Assembly: GCF_000253295.1 (NCBI RefSeq)
Contig: NC_015717.1
Location: 1,364,001-1,428,000, forward strand
Reading direction: 5' to 3'
Source: Hyphomicrobium sp. MC1
Lineage (GTDB): Bacteria; Pseudomonadota; Alphaproteobacteria; Rhizobiales; Hyphomicrobiaceae
Length of the DNA stretch: 64,000 nucleotides
Below are positions 1 through 8,740 of this stretch, in pieces. Each line of letters starts with the position of its first letter. The stretch's first letter is position 1. The notes beneath the pieces are model-generated. The model did no database searches and was not told the origin of the DNA. It saw only the letters and a program-made list of their open reading frames with translations. The position numbers and the translations under genes are program-made.

Positions 1-2
1 AT

Positions 3-347
3 GAGCATTTTCTGTCGGCGACCTTGCTGTTCGTCGGGGCCAAGATCGCGTCGACGGCGCTTATCGCGCGCGTCTTTCTGTTGGTGAAACCGGCGCTGAT
101 GCGGATCGGCTGGTTTGCTGCGCTCTTCAACTGGTTCATGCCCTGGAAGGATGCTCTTTATGCGCAGATCCGGGCATCGTGGGTCTGGCGCTACGGTCGT
201 GTCGTCAAGGCGCGGGCGATGGCGGAGGTCCGGAAGGCCTGGGCGGCCGCACGTCCGCAAGTTGCGGCGGTCTGGCGGCGGTGGACGGGGCGGGAGCTGC
301 CCTTTTCTGACGCGGCGCGCAAAAGCGCTGATCTTTCTTCGAAGTGA
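3..347 (+). CDS. Hypothetical membrane-associated protein, 5' end outside window
   Basis: The open frame is already running at base 3 and ends at TGA 345-347, so the true start lies upstream of the window. The visible 114 residues begin with a hydrophobic stretch (about residues 5-28 of the visible part) followed by a second, shorter hydrophobic segment with WF/FNWF residues and then a basic, Arg/Ala/Trp-rich tail. This suggests an inner-membrane protein with a cytoplasmic basic tail. I do not recognise a family. It is not obviously linked to the porin that follows after a 260-bp gap. Confidence 0.55.
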   Translation, partial: EHFLSATLLFVGAKIASTALIARVFLLVKPALMRIGWFAALFNWFMPWKDALYAQIRASWVWRYGRVVKARAMAEVRKAWAAARPQVAAVWRRWTGRELPFSDAARKSADLSSK

Positions 348-607
348 TTCGTGCTTCGCCTGCGCCGGAAGATGAGACGCCTACTGACGGATGGAAAAGT
401 TCCCGCTCTGCGACATGTCGGACCTGATCGGCATCCCCAATGATTGCAAAATGGCAACAGCTCCTCGGCAGGCAGTGGGCAACGATGCTGTTTTTGAATT
501 CCAATGTTGACTGGTTGCGTCAAGTATCTTCTGTTCAGTTCATTGGGCCGGGAGGCAACAGGTTCAATAGCCGGGACGTCGAGGTGCGGGGTCCGGCGTT
601 TGGGGGA

Positions 608-1909
608 ATGACGATGGGATCGAAACTCGTGGCCGGCATCTTGCCGGTCTTTGCGCTGGGCACTCTCGTGTCCACCGTCGCCGCAAAGGCTGACGACGCT
701 TCTGCCAACGGCGTGCCGGAGGATTCGATTGCTCACGATTGGGATGATCCGATGCGGGCCTCATTGGCGAAGCAGGGCATCCTCTACGGTGTGGGGTACA
801 TCGGCGAGTACTGGAATGTCGCTAAGGGCGGCAACTCGCAGGGCTCGAACTACGACGGCTTGGTTTCCGCGTTTACGGATTTCGATCTCGACAAGATGTT
901 CGGCTGGAAGGGCGGGGCTATTCACGCCAGCGCCTATTACCTGAACGGTGTCGGTCCGGCGACGCAGCGCATCGGCAACATCTTCCCACCGAGCAACATC
1001 GAAGGCGACGAGCGGTTGCGCTTGTTCGAGTTGTGGTTCGAGCAGTCGCTGCTGGATGACAAGGTGAAGGTGCGTATCGGTTCGCTGGCAGCCGATAGCG
1101 AATTCTTTATCAGCGATACGGCTGCTGTGTTTCTCAACAGCACGTTCGGGTGGTCGGCAGCGACAGCCAACAACATGGCTGCCGGTGGTCCTGGATATCC
1201 GCTGGCGTCGCTCGGCGTGCGTGTCCAGTATCAGCCGACGGATAATCTCAACATTCTCGCTGCGGTGTTCAACGGCAGCCCGGCGGATCCGTTTGCGGAT
1301 GATCCGCAGGCCGACAACCCGCATGGCGTGAACTTCCGTCTGCAGGATGCGCCGCTGCTGATGGTCGAAGCGCAGTATAAATATAACATCGGCATGCCCG
1401 GCACGTTCAAGTTCGGCGGCTGGAAGCAGTTCAATCATTACGCGCCGGAATTTCTCAATCCGAACGAGCTGGATACCAGCTCCGGCGTCTATGGCATCAT
1501 CGACCAGCAGATCTGGAAGGGTGCGCATGATGACGCGGTCAGCGCATTCGTTCGCCTCGGTGGTTCGCCGGATAAGCAGAACCTGATCAACACCTACGTC
1601 GATACCGGCATCGTGTTCACTGGCTTCGTGCCGGGGCGCAAGGATGATTCATTCGGCGCCGCCTTTGCCTATGGCCATGTCTCGAACAAGCTGCAGCAGG
1701 CTCAGATCGATGATGGCCAGACGGTCATCTCCGACTACGAGTCGGTGGTCGAACTGAACTATACTGCGAAGATCTCGCCCGGCTTCTCGGTTGCGCCTGA
1801 TTTCCAGTATATCTGGAACCCCGGTGGTCGGGTGCCAAGCGAGAACAATCCGGCCGTGCCGGAGAAAGACGCGGCCGTGTTCGGCGTCCGGACCACGCTC
1901 AATTATTAA
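608..1909 (+). CDS. OprB-family carbohydrate-type outer-membrane porin
   Basis: A 433-residue outer-membrane beta-barrel predicted to let sugars or other small solutes cross the outer membrane. The N-terminus (about 27 residues: basic start, hydrophobic core, VAAKA end) is a Sec signal peptide. The mature part has OprB features: GVGYIGEYW near the start, a helix-like region with a conserved FELWFEQ, alternating aromatic/Gly strands, and an aromatic C-terminal residue (TTLNY). An in-frame extension to 440 exists, but ATG 608 directly precedes the signal peptide and has a GGGGGA-like ribosome site; ATG 614 is an alternative. OprB family is recognised from overall pattern; substrate is not determinable. 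Confidence 0.82.
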   Translation: MTMGSKLVAGILPVFALGTLVSTVAAKADDASANGVPEDSIAHDWDDPMRASLAKQGILYGVGYIGEYWNVAKGGNSQGSNYDGLVSAFTDFDLDKMFGWKGGAIHASAYYLNGVGPATQRIGNIFPPSNIEGDERLRLFELWFEQSLLDDKVKVRIGSLAADSEFFISDTAAVFLNSTFGWSAATANNMAAGGPGYPLASLGVRVQYQPTDNLNILAAVFNGSPADPFADDPQADNPHGVNFRLQDAPLLMVEAQYKYNIGMPGTFKFGGWKQFNHYAPEFLNPNELDTSSGVYGIIDQQIWKGAHDDAVSAFVRLGGSPDKQNLINTYVDTGIVFTGFVPGRKDDSFGAAFAYGHVSNKLQQAQIDDGQTVISDYESVVELNYTAKISPGFSVAPDFQYIWNPGGRVPSENNPAVPEKDAAVFGVRTTLNY

Positions 1910-1934
1910 TCTGACTTCTACCGTCTGACTTGCG

Positions 1935-1966
1935 CCTCCTAGTGCCACAGCGCTAGGAGGCCTTTT
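1935..1966 (+). promoter_or_regulatory. Hairpin that contains the miaA ribosome binding site
   Basis: CCTCCTAG (1935-1942) pairs perfectly with CTAGGAGG (1953-1960), followed by CCTTTT. It can end porin transcription, but the right arm is also the AGGAGG ribosome site of miaA, seven bases before its ATG at 1968. When folded the hairpin would hide that site, so read-through from the porin gene may not be translated into MiaA. Confidence 0.6.
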
Positions 1967-1967
1967 C

Positions 1968-2906
1968 ATGAGTAGCACAGAAACAGACCTGCGCCCCATT
2001 TTGATTGCCGGCCCGACGGCCAGCGGCAAGTCGGCGCTCGCAATGGCGATTGCGGAGCAGGTTGGCGGCACGATCATCAATGCCGACAGCATGCAGGTCT
2101 ATCGGGAGCTGCGCATTCTGACGGCGCGTCCGACGCCGGCCGACGAAGCGCGGGTGCCGCATGCGCTCTATGGCTTCGTGCCGGCGCAAGAAGCGTATTC
2201 GGCCGGCCGTTTCGTCCGCGATGCGGCAGAGGCGATTGCAAGCGCCCAGGCGCAAGGACGGCGGCCTATCGTCGTCGGGGGCACCGGGCTTTACTTCAAG
2301 GCACTGCTCGAAGGGCTCTCACCTGTTCCCGAGATCGATGAAGACGTGCGCGCGCATTGGCGAGCGGAGGCGGCACGGCGCGGTGCAGAGGCGATGCATG
2401 CAGAGCTTGCGGAGCGGGATGAAGTCATGGCGGGGCGGCTTCAATCCGCGGATACGCAGCGGATCGTGCGTGCGCTCGAAGTTCTGGAGTCTACGGGGCG
2501 GTCGCTGGCCGAGTGGCAAACCCTGAAGGGCGCGCCCGTCTTGAACGAAGCGGAGACTGTGCGTCTGGTGGTTCGCGTCGACCGGGCTGAGCTTCACGCT
2601 CGTGCGGATACGCGTTTCGCCGCGATGATGCGCCAAGGGGCGGGCGAGGAGGCTCAAGCTTTGTCCGAGATGCAACTCGATGCCGGGTTACCGGCGATGC
2701 GGGCAATCGGCGTTCGGCCGCTGATCGGAGTTTGGCGAGGCGAGATAAGCGTCGAGGAGGCGGTGGCGGCCTCGCAGGCGGAGACCCGTCAGTACATCAA
2801 ACGGCAGGAAACTTGGCTCAAAAGTCATATGATTTCTTGGATGCCTGTCCATACGAAATATATGGAAAGTTCACTGCGTGAAATTTTCGCATTTATTCAC
2901 CGTTAG
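1968..2906 (+). CDS. miaA: tRNA dimethylallyltransferase MiaA
   Basis: Transfers a dimethylallyl group to N6 of adenosine 37 in tRNAs that read UNN codons; soluble. The 312-residue length is normal. Visible motifs: P-loop GPTASGKSA (residues 15-23), the substrate-tRNA motif DSMQVYREL (about 41-49), GGTGLYFKALLEG (about 104), the DTQRIVRALEVLESTGRSL block, the IGVRPL motif and a C-terminal RQYIKRQETWLK segment. Start ATG 1968 has a perfect AGGAGG seven bases upstream, held within a hairpin. In many alphaproteobacteria miaA precedes ilvB, as it does here, with 83 bp between them. Confidence 0.97.
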   Translation: MSSTETDLRPILIAGPTASGKSALAMAIAEQVGGTIINADSMQVYRELRILTARPTPADEARVPHALYGFVPAQEAYSAGRFVRDAAEAIASAQAQGRRPIVVGGTGLYFKALLEGLSPVPEIDEDVRAHWRAEAARRGAEAMHAELAERDEVMAGRLQSADTQRIVRALEVLESTGRSLAEWQTLKGAPVLNEAETVRLVVRVDRAELHARADTRFAAMMRQGAGEEAQALSEMQLDAGLPAMRAIGVRPLIGVWRGEISVEEAVAASQAETRQYIKRQETWLKSHMISWMPVHTKYMESSLREIFAFIHR

Positions 2907-2989
2907 CGTTGACCAAATAGGATCGTGCGCCTAGGTTCCCCGCAATTTCGAAATGTTGGCAGGCGGCAAGCCTGTAGAGGAGTTTGACG

Positions 2990-4756
2990 ATGGCACGCAC
3001 GATGACCGGCGCGGAAATGGTGTTGACTGCGCTGGCTGACCAAGGCGTCGAGTTCGTTTTCGGGTATCCGGGCGGCGCCGTTCTTCCGATCTATGATGAG
3101 CTTTTCCAGCAGGAGAAGGTTCGTCACATCCTGGTTCGCCAGGAAGGCGGGGCGCTGCATGCGGCTGAAGGCTATGCGCGCTCAACGGGGAAGGTCGGCG
3201 TCTGCCTCGTGACGTCGGGGCCCGGCGCAACCAATGCGGTGACGGGCCTTGCCGATGCGCTGATGGATTCCATTCCGCTCGTCTGCATCACCGGCCAGGT
3301 GCCGACGCACCTCATTGGCAACGACGCGTTCCAGGAATGCGATACGGTCGGCATTACGCGGCCGTGCACGAAGCACAACGTGTTGGTGAAGAACATCAAC
3401 GACCTCGCTCGTGTTCTGCACGAAGCCTTCCACATCGCGCGTACGGGCCGTCCGGGTCCGGTGGTGGTCGATATCCCGAAGGATGTGCAATTTGCGACGG
3501 GCAACTACGTTGGGCCCTCCAACATCCAGCACAAGACCTACCGCCCGAAGCTGAAGCCGGAACAGCAGTCCGTGCGCGAAGCGGTCGATCTGATCGCGAA
3601 TGCGAAGCGCCCAGTGTTCTATACGGGCGGCGGCGTCATCAACTCCGGACCGAAGGCGAGCCAGCTGTTGCGCGAGTTCGTGCGGCTGACAGGGTATCCG
3701 ATCACGTCGACGCTGATGGGGCTTGGCGCTTATCCGGCCTCGGATAAGCAGTGGCTCGGCATGCTCGGCATGCATGGCACCTACGAAGCGAATCTGGCGA
3801 TGCACGACTGCGACGTGATGATCAACATCGGTGCGCGCTTCGACGATCGCATCACCGGCCGTGTGGATGCATTCTCGCCGAACTCGAAGAAGATCCATGT
3901 CGATATCGACCCGTCGTCGATCAACAAGAACATCATGGTCGATATTCCGATTATCGGCGATTGCGCCTACGTGCTCGAAGACATGCTGCGTGTGTGGAAG
4001 GCGAAGGCGCCGATCCTCGACAAGGCTGCGCACAAGGCGTGGTGGAAGCAGATCGACGGGTGGCGGACGAAAAAATCGCTGTCTTATAAGAACTCCAAAG
4101 ACATCATCATGCCGCAATATGCGTGTCAGCGGCTCAACGAACTGACGAAGAATCGCGACACCTATTTCACGACGGAGGTCGGGCAGCATCAGATGTGGGC
4201 GGCGCAGTTCCTCCACTTCGATGAGCCGAACCACTGGATGACGTCGGGAGGCCTCGGTACGATGGGCTATGGATTGCCCGCCGCGATCGGCGTACAGCTT
4301 GCGCATCCGAAGTCGCTCGTCATTGACGTTGCGGGCGATGCGTCGATCCTGATGAACATTCAGGAGTGCTCGACGGCGGTGCAGTACCGTTTGCCGGTCA
4401 AGGTGTTCATCATGAACAACGAGTACATGGGCATGGTGCGGCAGTGGCAGCAGCTTCTGCACGGCAATCGCCTATCGGAAAGCTACACCGAAGCCTTGCC
4501 GGATTTCGTGAAGCTTGCCGAAGCCTACGGGTGGACAGGCATGCGTTGCGAGCATCCCGCCGATCTCGATGATGCTATAAACGAGATGATCAACACGAAA
4601 GGCCCCGTGATCTTTGATTGCCGGGTTGCAAAGCTTGCGAACTGTTTCCCGATGATCCCGTCGGGGAAGGCCCACAACGAAATGCTTCTCGGCGAGAACA
4701 TCACGGACGACGAAGTCGAGAATGCGATCGGCGAAGCAGGAAAGGTGCTGGTTTGA
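2990..4756 (+). CDS. ilvB: Acetolactate synthase large (catalytic) subunit
   Basis: Condenses two pyruvates, or pyruvate and 2-oxobutyrate, into acetohydroxy acids: the first common step of valine, leucine and isoleucine synthesis. It uses ThDP, FAD and Mg2+. The 588 residues show the three ThDP-enzyme domains: N-terminal PYR domain with GYPGGAVLPIYDEL and the catalytic-glutamate region (RQEGGALHAAEGYAR), the central FAD-binding domain, and the PP domain with the GDAS...NNEYMGM ThDP motif. ATG 2990 has GAGGAG seven bases upstream; a TTG two codons earlier overlaps that site and is rejected. The regulatory subunit (ilvN) is not adjacent but lies 1.2 kb downstream after two other genes. Confidence 0.97.
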   Translation: MARTMTGAEMVLTALADQGVEFVFGYPGGAVLPIYDELFQQEKVRHILVRQEGGALHAAEGYARSTGKVGVCLVTSGPGATNAVTGLADALMDSIPLVCITGQVPTHLIGNDAFQECDTVGITRPCTKHNVLVKNINDLARVLHEAFHIARTGRPGPVVVDIPKDVQFATGNYVGPSNIQHKTYRPKLKPEQQSVREAVDLIANAKRPVFYTGGGVINSGPKASQLLREFVRLTGYPITSTLMGLGAYPASDKQWLGMLGMHGTYEANLAMHDCDVMINIGARFDDRITGRVDAFSPNSKKIHVDIDPSSINKNIMVDIPIIGDCAYVLEDMLRVWKAKAPILDKAAHKAWWKQIDGWRTKKSLSYKNSKDIIMPQYACQRLNELTKNRDTYFTTEVGQHQMWAAQFLHFDEPNHWMTSGGLGTMGYGLPAAIGVQLAHPKSLVIDVAGDASILMNIQECSTAVQYRLPVKVFIMNNEYMGMVRQWQQLLHGNRLSESYTEALPDFVKLAEAYGWTGMRCEHPADLDDAINEMINTKGPVIFDCRVAKLANCFPMIPSGKAHNEMLLGENITDDEVENAIGEAGKVLV

Positions 4757-5292
4757 CAAAGCACGGGGGAACAGGTTTCGGAATTTTTGGCGCCGTCATC
4801 GCGGTTTTCGCGATGGCACTCCTCGTCATGCCGGGGACGTTGGCTGCCAAACAAACCTGGGACCACGTCGCCAACATCAAAGATGCAGCGCGGCGGCTTG
4901 GGGCGCTGCATCAGCGTGAAGGCTCGGCAGGCGTTCTGAAGTTTCTCGACGCCTGCTACCGGACGCAGATGCTTGCCAGCGAGTATTCGCCGGGGCTCGA
5001 GTCGTGCTTGGCGCAGGACTACATGCACAGCCAGGTGCTGGCGCAGATCTATGCGCGTATTCCACAAGCAGACCGCGTGCGCATGGGAACTCCGGCGCCG
5101 GAAGACATCGCGCGCGGTATGGGCGCCCGCTTCGTCGCGGCGTTCCGGCAATACAAGATTTCGACGAAGCAAGCCGAGGCTCTCAAGAAGATGATCGACA
5201 AGGACGGCATGCCGATCTTTCTGAAGGCTGTGTTTCCGCCGAGGAAGCCGGGCGAGGCCGACAGTGACGACACGACGGGCAGCGGCAAATAA
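4753..5292 (+). CDS. Small exported protein of unknown function, coupled to ilvB
   Basis: A 179-residue protein whose proposed TTG start (4753) overlaps the ilvB stop codon (TTGA), implying translational coupling. No other in-frame start lies near; the frame upstream is the shadow of ilvB. Residues about 12-32 form a hydrophobic signal segment ending LAAKQ. The mature part has two cysteines (DACYR and ESCLAQ) that could form a disulfide, and a basic C-terminus. I do not recognise a named family. Position within the ilv operon is conserved only as far as can be inferred here; a direct role in amino acid synthesis is unlikely for an exported protein. Confidence 0.7.
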   Translation: MTKHGGTGFGIFGAVIAVFAMALLVMPGTLAAKQTWDHVANIKDAARRLGALHQREGSAGVLKFLDACYRTQMLASEYSPGLESCLAQDYMHSQVLAQIYARIPQADRVRMGTPAPEDIARGMGARFVAAFRQYKISTKQAEALKKMIDKDGMPIFLKAVFPPRKPGEADSDDTTGSGK

Positions 5293-5294
5293 CG

Positions 5295-5969
5295 ATGTTG
5301 AAGCTCGTCATTGGCAATAAGCTCTATTCGTCGTGGTCGCTCAGGCCGTGGCTTGTGCTGTCCCACTTTGACATTCCGTTCGAGGAAGAAATCATTCCGC
5401 TGCGGATGCCGGAGAGCCGCGGGCGGATGCTGGAGTTTTCGCCCTCGGGTAAAGTTCCCACGCTTGTCGACGGCGATGTGGCTGTCTGGGAAAGCCTCGC
5501 GATCATCGAGTATCTCGCAGAGAAATTTCCGGACTTTGCGATCTGGCCGCGGAACGGCAACGCGCGGGCGCATGCGCGTGCGGTTTCCAATGAGATGCAC
5601 TCGGGCTTTCAGGCCTTGCGGCAAGCGTGCCCGATGCACCTCGGCGCGCGCTTTGCAACACCACCGATCACCGAGGCTTTGCAGGCCAATATTGATCGGG
5701 TCGAAGACATTTGGTCGGAGGCCCGCAATCGCTTCGGCGGCGGACAGCCATTCCTTTATGGGGCGTTCTCGGCGGCGGACGCCATGTATGCGCCGGTCGT
5801 CACGCGCTTCGACAGTTATCAAATTCCGGTCCGCGAAGCGACGCGAACGTATATGGATGCGATGCTGGTGCATCCATCGTTCGTTGCTTGGCGCGACGCA
5901 GCCCTCGCCGAGCCGTGGAGCATTCCCGATTATGCTGCCGGCCACACCCTCGTTGAAAGTTTTGTTTGA
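5295..5969 (+). CDS. Glutathione S-transferase family protein
   Basis: A 224-residue soluble GST-fold protein. The N-terminal thioredoxin-like domain (about 1-80) begins LVIGNKLYSSWSLRPW, where the Ser-Ser/Ser pair would sit at the glutathione-activating position, and contains the cis-Pro GKVPTL and the glutathione-binding ESLAII motif. The C-terminal helical domain has the conserved SAADAMYAPVVTRF helix with N-capping residues. It starts two bases after the preceding stop and is followed 17 bp later by ilvN, so it appears to be cotranscribed with the acetolactate synthase genes. Substrate unknown; likely detoxification or an isomerase-type activity. Confidence 0.9.
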   Translation: MLKLVIGNKLYSSWSLRPWLVLSHFDIPFEEEIIPLRMPESRGRMLEFSPSGKVPTLVDGDVAVWESLAIIEYLAEKFPDFAIWPRNGNARAHARAVSNEMHSGFQALRQACPMHLGARFATPPITEALQANIDRVEDIWSEARNRFGGGQPFLYGAFSAADAMYAPVVTRFDSYQIPVREATRTYMDAMLVHPSFVAWRDAALAEPWSIPDYAAGHTLVESFV

Positions 5970-5986
5970 GAACGCAGAGACCGACG

Positions 5987-6532
5987 ATGTCCGAACCTTT
6001 AAAGCAGTCGCACTATCCGAGCCCCTCCCGTTCGCAGGAGATCGTGTCGCGGACGCTGTCCGTCGTCGTCGACAACGAGCCGGGCGTGCTGGCGCGCGTC
6101 ATCGGTCTGTTCGCTGGGCGCGGCTACAATATCGAGTCGCTGACGGTGACCGAGGTCGAGCATGAGCGGCATCTGTCGCGCATCACCATCGTGACCAACG
6201 GCACGCCGGCGGTGATCCAGCAGATCAAAACGCAACTTGAACGCCTCGTGCCGGTGCATCGCGTCCGCGATCTGACGGAAGAGGGCGCTTCGATCGAGCG
6301 AGAGCTGGCACTCGTGAAAGTCGGCGGCAAAGGCGAGAAGCGCATCGAGGCGCTGCGGCTGGCCGAGATTTTCCGGGCGAAGGTCGTTGATACGTCGACG
6401 GAGCATTTCGTTTTCGAGGTCACCGGTAAGTCCTCGAAAATCGAGACGTTCATTCAACTGATGTCGGAGCTGGGCCTCGTCGAGGTTTCCCGTACCGGCA
6501 TCGCAGCGATCGGCCGTGGCGCCGCAAGCTGA
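5987..6532 (+). CDS. ilvN: Acetolactate synthase small (regulatory) subunit
   Basis: Regulatory partner of IlvB that stimulates catalysis and confers valine feedback inhibition. 181 residues: N-terminal ACT domain (SVVVDNEPGVLARVIGLFAGRGYNIESLTV, residues about 22-95) and C-terminal ACT-like domain ending in ELGLVEVSRTGIAAIGRG. ATG 5987 is preferred because it has GCAGAGA upstream and matches the family start; an in-frame TTG at 5966 would overlap the GST stop. An unusually long N-terminal tail of about 17 residues (EPLKQSHYPSPSR) precedes the first ACT strand. Separated from ilvB by an exported protein and a GST, an uncommon spacing because ilvB and ilvN are usually adjacent. Confidence 0.95.
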   Translation: MSEPLKQSHYPSPSRSQEIVSRTLSVVVDNEPGVLARVIGLFAGRGYNIESLTVTEVEHERHLSRITIVTNGTPAVIQQIKTQLERLVPVHRVRDLTEEGASIERELALVKVGGKGEKRIEALRLAEIFRAKVVDTSTEHFVFEVTGKSSKIETFIQLMSELGLVEVSRTGIAAIGRGAAS

Positions 6533-6604
6533 GTTCTTTCCTTCGGCGGCAGTTTCCTTTCTAGATCGGGACGCGCAGCCGGTTCACCGTGCTGGTGAAG
6601 AGAC

Positions 6605-7210
6605 ATGTCTCACGAACTTTTCCTCTCACTCGTTGCGTTTGCGTTCGTATCGGCGATGACGCCGGGACCGAACAATACGATGTTGCTCGCGTCCGGTGTG
6701 AACTTCGGTTTTTTCCGAACGCGCGCGCACATTCTCGGCGTCGTGATCGGCTTTACCGTTCTGCTGCTGGCGATTGCGCTCGGCGTGGGGCGGTTGCTCG
6801 TTCTGGTTCCCGGTCTTTATTCCGTTCTTCGCATCGTCAGCGTTGCTTATCTTCTCTGGCTGGCTTGGCGTATTGGAACCGCCGGCGCGACCGATCCGAT
6901 CGCCAGCGAGGATGCGCGGCCTATGACCTTTCTGGAAGCGGCCTTATTCCAATGGGTCAATCCGAAAGGATGGATGGTTTGCCTCAGCATTGCAGCCAAT
7001 TACATCACGCCGGATAACCCATGGGCGGATATCGCGACGCTTGCGACCGTCATTACGATCATGTCGACCGTTTCGGCGTCGAGCTGGGCGTTCTTCGGCA
7101 CATCGCTGCGTCCGCTTCTCAAGGATGAGCGGTCGATGCGTATTTTCAACGTCGTCATGGCCGTCGCGCTCGTCGCGTCGCTATGGCCTATCGTGAAGGA
7201 GATGATCTGA
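6605..7210 (+). CDS. LysE/RhtB-family amino acid exporter
   Basis: A 201-residue inner-membrane transporter with about six hydrophobic segments. The first segment carries the family signature SAMTPGPNNTMLLASGVNFGF (about residues 17-36), and the conserved FQWVNPKGW motif follows about residue 118. Members export amino acids such as lysine, threonine, homoserine or leucine. Its place between ilvN and ilvC suggests relief of excess branched-chain amino acids or related intermediates, but this is inferred from context only. ATG 6605 follows a GAAGAG ribosome site. Confidence 0.9.
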   Translation: MSHELFLSLVAFAFVSAMTPGPNNTMLLASGVNFGFFRTRAHILGVVIGFTVLLLAIALGVGRLLVLVPGLYSVLRIVSVAYLLWLAWRIGTAGATDPIASEDARPMTFLEAALFQWVNPKGWMVCLSIAANYITPDNPWADIATLATVITIMSTVSASSWAFFGTSLRPLLKDERSMRIFNVVMAVALVASLWPIVKEMI

Positions 7211-7443
7211 AGGTTCGAGGACGCATTTTGGGTTAATTTCGCTATGCAGCATGGGCGAAAGGCTGCGGTGAAATATCCGAGTTTCGGCCTGCCGCCAGTG
7301 TCCGCGGGCCGTTGAATCCTCGATCCGATGTCTGTAGGTTCCGCCCAGATTTCAGGGCGCCCGGTTTCAGAACCATCCGGGCCGCCATTGCTTTCAACCC
7401 AGCCCGAACGTCGATTTCGACCGGGGAACCCGAGAGGCCGCCC

Positions 7444-8463
7444 ATGCGCGTCTATTACGATCGTGATGCCGACATCAACCTCATCAAATCAAAGAAGGTC
7501 GCTATTGTCGGCTATGGCAGCCAGGGCCATGCGCACGCGCTGAACCTCAAAGACTCCGGCGTGAAAGACATCGTCATCGCGCTGCGCAAGGGATCGCCTT
7601 CGGCGAAGAAGGCAGAGCAGGCCGGTCTCAAGGTCATGGAAGTCGCGGACGCTGCGAAGTGGGCAGACGTCATCATGATGCTGACGCCTGACGAATTGCA
7701 GGCCGATATCTACAAAGAGCATCTTGAAGCCAACATGAAGAAGGGCGCGGCGCTGCTGTTCGCGCACGGCCTCAACGTGCACTTTAACCTGATCGAGCCA
7801 CGCGAAGACCTCGACGTCGGCATGGTCGCGCCGAAGGGCCCGGGCCACACGGTGCGCGGCGAATACCAGAAGGGCGGCGGCGTGCCGTGCCTCGTCGCGG
7901 TGCATCAGGACAAGAGCAGCAACGCGCTCGACCTGTTCCTCTCGTATGCGTCGGCGATCGGCGGCGGCCGTTCGGGCGTGATCGAGACGACCTTCAAGGA
8001 AGAATGCGAAACGGACTTGTTCGGCGAGCAGGCCGTGCTGTGCGGCGGTCTCGTCGAGATGATCCGCGCCGGTTTCGAGACGCTGGTCGAAGCGGGCTAT
8101 GCGCCGGAGATGGCGTATTTCGAGTGCTTGCACGAAGTGAAGCTGATCGTCGACCTCATCTACGAGGGCGGCATCGCCAACATGAACTACTCGATCTCGA
8201 ACACGGCGGAGTACGGTGAATACAAGACCGGTCCGCGGATCGTGACGCCGGAGACGAAGGCGGAGATGAAGCGCGTGCTCGCCGACATTCAGACGGGCCG
8301 TTTCGTGCGCGATTGGATGCTCGAGTGCAAGGCAGGCCAGCCGAACTTCAAGGCGACGCGCCGTATCAACGATGCGCACCAGATCGAGGAAGTCGGCGCG
8401 AAGCTGCGCGGCATGATGCCTTGGATCGGCAAGAACAAGCTTGTCGACAAAGGCAAGAACTGA
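7444..8463 (+). CDS. ilvC: Ketol-acid reductoisomerase (class I)
   Basis: Converts acetolactate or acetohydroxybutyrate to the dihydroxy acid using NADPH and Mg2+, the second common step of branched-chain amino acid synthesis. 339 residues, the usual class I length. Visible: Rossmann motif VAIVGYGSQGHAHALNL, the knotted C-terminal domain with SYASAIGGGRSGVIETTFKEE (metal-binding Asp/Glu at ETDLFGEQAVLCGG), and the ECLHEVKLIVDLIYEGG block. ATG 7444 follows GAGAGG and starts the canonical MRVYYDRDADINLI; an in-frame extension to 7312 is not expected. The last 93 coding bases recur downstream at 11131, see the repeat entries. Confidence 0.98.
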   Translation: MRVYYDRDADINLIKSKKVAIVGYGSQGHAHALNLKDSGVKDIVIALRKGSPSAKKAEQAGLKVMEVADAAKWADVIMMLTPDELQADIYKEHLEANMKKGAALLFAHGLNVHFNLIEPREDLDVGMVAPKGPGHTVRGEYQKGGGVPCLVAVHQDKSSNALDLFLSYASAIGGGRSGVIETTFKEECETDLFGEQAVLCGGLVEMIRAGFETLVEAGYAPEMAYFECLHEVKLIVDLIYEGGIANMNYSISNTAEYGEYKTGPRIVTPETKAEMKRVLADIQTGRFVRDWMLECKAGQPNFKATRRINDAHQIEEVGAKLRGMMPWIGKNKLVDKGKN

Positions 8464-8496
8464 TCCGCGACGCGCTTTGGCGCGCAGGAAGGTTTC
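8371..8496 (+). repeat. ilvC 3' end, left copy of a duplicated segment
   Basis: The last 93 bases of ilvC plus 33 bases beyond its stop. The same 126 bases occur at 11131-11256 with eight substitutions (118/126 identical), 2760 bp away on the same strand. The two copies bracket the TonB receptor gene exactly. Confidence 0.95.
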
Positions 8497-8510
8497 GTTC
8501 GACAGACACA

Positions 8511-8540
8511 CGGCGGCCTTTCGAGGCCGCCGTTTTTTTT
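8511..8540 (+). terminator. Intrinsic terminator of ilvC
   Basis: Perfect nine-base stem CGGCGGCCT/AGGCCGCCG with TTCG loop and a run of eight T. It lies just beyond the duplicated segment, so it is unique to this copy. Confidence 0.93.
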
Positions 8541-8646
8541 CTGTTCTTAGATCCTCGTGGTCTGAACAGGCGAACGCCGTGCATCACAACTGTCGCCTAT
8601 GTGTCACTTCGTGACGATGGAGTGCCCACGATGCGGCGATGACGGC

Positions 8647-8673
8647 TTGTTCTATACAAATTTGGTATATAAT
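8647..8673 (+). promoter_or_regulatory. Candidate promoter with operator for the TonB receptor
   Basis: TTGTTC (8647-8652) and TATAAT (8668-8673) form a sigma-70-like pair with a 15-bp spacer. The spacer is an AT-rich inverted repeat TATAC-N7-GTATA (8653-8669), placed where a repressor would block polymerase. An iron-responsive regulator is plausible given the downstream gene, but the repeat does not match a consensus I can name with certainty. Confidence 0.45.
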
Positions 8674-8740
8674 TGGGCATCGCGGGCTTGTTTTCGCGGG
8701 GGATGCACCGGCTGACGCCACAGACTTACAGGATACGTAT

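Noticed and set aside
7243..7314. 23-codon frame upstream of ilvC as a possible attenuator leader
   Set aside because: It has only one Leu and two Val codons, not a run, and no terminator-like stems follow.
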